From Oryzicola mucosus (GTDB lineage Bacteria > Pseudomonadota > Alphaproteobacteria > Rhizobiales > Rhizobiaceae), in contig NZ_JACVVX010000001.1 of NCBI RefSeq assembly GCF_014534685.1, positions 434,001 to 498,000 on the forward strand: a stretch of DNA of 64,000 nt, in the 5' to 3' direction. Below, one piece after another: positions 62,026 through 64,000 of this stretch. The notes below the pieces were generated by a model, which saw only the letters and a program-made list of their open reading frames with translations, had not been told where the DNA came from and did no database searches. A program made the position numbers and the translations under genes. How positions within the stretch are numbered: position 1 is the first letter of the stretch; each line of letters starts with the position of its first letter.

Positions 62026-64000
62026 TCACGCCGGCTTTGGCTCGATTGTTCCTGGGTTTGCTTGGACGGTCGGCGTTGCCGGCGCGGACGGCGTCAATCC
62101 CTCGATATGGAGGGGCGGGGCGTTGCCCTGCTTGTCCTCACCCATATAAATCGTCATGTGCGGATAGGGAAGCTCGATGCCGCGGCGGCCGAAGACCGTC
62201 TTGATGATCTCGTTATAGGCGCGGCCCGCTCCCCAATGCTTTCCTGGCAAGGTCTTGATCCGGGCACGCACATTCACTGCGGAATCGCCGAGTGCGGTAA
62301 CCCCCTGCATTTCGAGCGCGTCGACGATGGAGTCCTTGTGCTCGGTCTGCATCAGCAGGTCGAAGGCCTCCCCCATCGCCTCCTTCACCTCGCCAATGTC
62401 CTCGCGGTAGGCCACGCCGATATCGGCGACGTGGTAGGAAAAACCGCGCATCATGTTGGAAACGGCATCGACCGAGGAAAAGGGGATGACATGCAGCGTC
62501 CCATCCGCCGACCGGATCGACACGGAGCGGATCGTCAGATGCTCGACCACGCCGGACTGGCCGCCGGCCTGCACGACATCGCCTTCGTTCATGATGTTTT
62601 CGAACTGGATGAATGCGCCGGTGATGATGTCCTGAACGAATTTCTGGGCACCGAAGCCGATCGCCAGGCCGAGCACGCCGGCGCCGGCGAGTAGCGGCGC
62701 GATGTTGACGCCGATCTGTGCGAGCGCCAGCATGGTGATCAGAACAGCCAAGGCAATCGTGAACGCGTTGCGGAACAGCGACAGCAGCGTTTTTTCGCGT
62801 GCCGTGGCGACATGTCCGATTTGCGGGTTGAGGCGATATTCGACCCAGGACGACATGGCGATGTAGATGGCGAAGCCTATGAGCACGATGATGCCTGCGG
62901 ACGCCACCGCACCGGTCACACGCGTGCCGGCCTCGCTGACCAGCCAGCCGGAGAAGTCGAGCAGCGCCCAGGCCTGGGTGATGAACAGTACGGCACAGAG
63001 AATGACCAGGAAGCGCACGACCTGCATGACGCGGGGAACGAAGGCGTTCAGGCGATGTTCGAGCAAAGGCAGCCTCGTCCGGATGTCCTGAGGCAAGTGC
63101 AGTCCGCCATGCACGAACCTGTTGACGCCGTAGATGACGACGCTCGCGACCACGATCGCCAGAACGGTTTGCGCGGTTGCCGCGAGCATGAAGGGTAGCG
63201 CGTTCGTCGGGTTGACCATCCACACCAGGAAGATCGCCACCGCATAGGCTATGGCGACGACATGCCAGTAGCGGGCGATGAGGGGGAGGCTCCGCGACAG
63301 CGGATTTCCGCCTTCCTCCGCGGCCCGTGCCGAAAGGGCGGTGCGAACGGCAGATTTGTTCTGCAGCACGATGATAATGACCGTGACCAGCGCGACGAAC
63401 AGGACGAGGACACGCAGCGCCTGCGCGAGCGCCGGGGATACATTGTTGGCAAGCAGTGGAGCTATGAACAGGAACGTATAGCCGACAAGCGAAGTCAGCC
63501 TTGCCAGCCAGAAATGCCAATACGCGGCACTGGTGTCGCTCAACGGCAGAAAGCGCAGCGCCGGGTCGCGCGGCTGCAGCGTGGCGCGCAGAACGGCCTT
63601 GATGGTTTCCACGACCAGGAAGGCGTTCAAGAGCAAGGTCTGGCTGAGCGACATGCGTCCGAGCTCTCCGGTCGCGGCCTGGAGTGCGGTGAAATAGCCG
63701 GCAGCCCAGGCAGTTCCGACACTCGCCCATTCAAGAACCAGGGCTATGACAACGCTGACCAGCACGACGACAAAAGACCCACCAATTGCCCGGCGCGCAA
63801 GCGACGTCTTGATCCAGCGAATGAGAGCCCTGAGGGCAAAGAACACCGCCAGCAAAACTGCCGCCACAACGGCTATTTCCAGAAAAGCGGTCTGAAGATT
63901 GGCGAGCCGGCCGCCGGCACCGCTGAACACCCCTACCAGTTCGGTCGCCGCTGACGCTGCAAGCATGGTGCCGTCCGACAGTTGTTCAGCAGCCTGGCGG
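62026..64000 (-). CDS. Mechanosensitive ion channel family protein (MscS-type), N terminus beyond the window
   Basis: At least 657 residues. The frame stays open past its first ATG (63966) to the window edge, so the N terminus is probably outside. About ten helices precede the MscS core: IGVNIAPLLAGAGVLGLAIGFGAQKFVQDIITGAFIQFEN (pore helix and beta-domain junction), then VVEHLTIRSVSIRSADGTLHVIPFSS. The extra N-terminal helices and large size match YbiO/YjeP-like channels. The C terminus ends in a Pro-rich tail. It protects against hypo-osmotic shock. Confidence 0.93.
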   Translation of the reverse strand, partial: RQAAEQLSDGTMLAASAATELVGVFSGAGGRLANLQTAFLEIAVVAAVLLAVFFALRALIRWIKTSLARRAIGGSFVVVLVSVVIALVLEWASVGTAWAAGYFTALQAATGELGRMSLSQTLLLNAFLVVETIKAVLRATLQPRDPALRFLPLSDTSAAYWHFWLARLTSLVGYTFLFIAPLLANNVSPALAQALRVLVLFVALVTVIIIVLQNKSAVRTALSARAAEEGGNPLSRSLPLIARYWHVVAIAYAVAIFLVWMVNPTNALPFMLAATAQTVLAIVVASVVIYGVNRFVHGGLHLPQDIRTRLPLLEHRLNAFVPRVMQVVRFLVILCAVLFITQAWALLDFSGWLVSEAGTRVTGAVASAGIIVLIGFAIYIAMSSWVEYRLNPQIGHVATAREKTLLSLFRNAFTIALAVLITMLALAQIGVNIAPLLAGAGVLGLAIGFGAQKFVQDIITGAFIQFENIMNEGDVVQAGGQSGVVEHLTIRSVSIRSADGTLHVIPFSSVDAVSNMMRGFSYHVADIGVAYREDIGEVKEAMGEAFDLLMQTEHKDSIVDALEMQGVTALGDSAVNVRARIKTLPGKHWGAGRAYNEIIKTVFGRRGIELPYPHMTIYMGEDKQGNAPPLHIEGLTPSAPATPTVQANPGTIEPKPA

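Noticed and set aside
1-64000. CRISPR arrays, prophage or transposase genes
   Set aside because: No regularly spaced repeats, phage structural genes or transposases were seen; the tandem repeats at 56 kb are too few and too long.

Overview
The window looks like about 64 kb of chromosome from an alphaproteobacterium of the order Hyphomicrobiales (Rhizobiales), probably near Mesorhizobium/Aminobacter (Phyllobacteriaceae). Pointers are the GC-rich flanks, a DUF1344 secreted protein, a fused indolepyruvate ferredoxin oxidoreductase, a bacteriophytochrome with an HWE kinase, a CnoX-like thioredoxin, a short ModE, and rhizobial-type intergenic palindromes. The taxonomic call is inference from gene content.

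Left flank (1-16.6 kb): the end of an ADP-forming acyl-CoA ligase, a DUF1344 protein, a secreted serine hydrolase, and acrylyl-CoA reductase (acuI). A FadR-type GntR regulator is divergent from a coupled pair: a FAD-linked 2-hydroxyacid dehydrogenase and a 1157-residue 2-ketoacid ferredoxin oxidoreductase. Then come a nucleoside hydrolase, a 348-bp MITE-like element with TA duplications, a bacteriophytochrome histidine kinase fused to a receiver, msrA, and a flavin-reductase-like PPOX protein.

Centre (16.8-45.6 kb): a polysaccharide island with every gene on the minus strand. A NusG/RfaH-like antiterminator comes first, then the initiating glycosyl-1-phosphate transferase, fcl, one GT2 and five GT4-type glycosyltransferases, a polymerase, wcaF-like acetyltransferase, flippase, wecB, pyruvyltransferase, acyltransferase-SGNH, gmd and an FkbM methyltransferase. 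The export end holds two small secreted proteins, a PHP-type phosphatase, Wza, a Wzc tyrosine kinase, a TPR protein and a second polymerase. Together they describe Wzx/Wzy synthesis of a fucose- and ManNAc-containing polymer carrying pyruvate, acyl and methyl groups. The block is bounded by a 67-bp perfect direct repeat: the 3' end of tRNA-Gly(GCC) at 16799-16865 and the intact tRNA at 45598-45672. That is the signature of a tRNA-targeted genomic island, but no integrase is visible.

Right flank (45.6-64 kb): Cys-tRNA(Pro)/prolyl-tRNA deacylase-like protein, CnoX-like thioredoxin, LON-domain and Trm112 proteins, an SDR, a thioesterase, iron-dependent alcohol dehydrogenase and a VOC protein. 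A molybdate module follows (modE, modC, modB, modA) with a candidate Mo-box. Then come rpmB, a queuosine-precursor transporter with a candidate preQ1 riboswitch leader, 1.4 kb of mosaic palindromic repeats, an unknown protein, an M20 peptidase, a DD-carboxypeptidase coupled to a COG0523 GTPase, and an MscS channel that runs off the window end.
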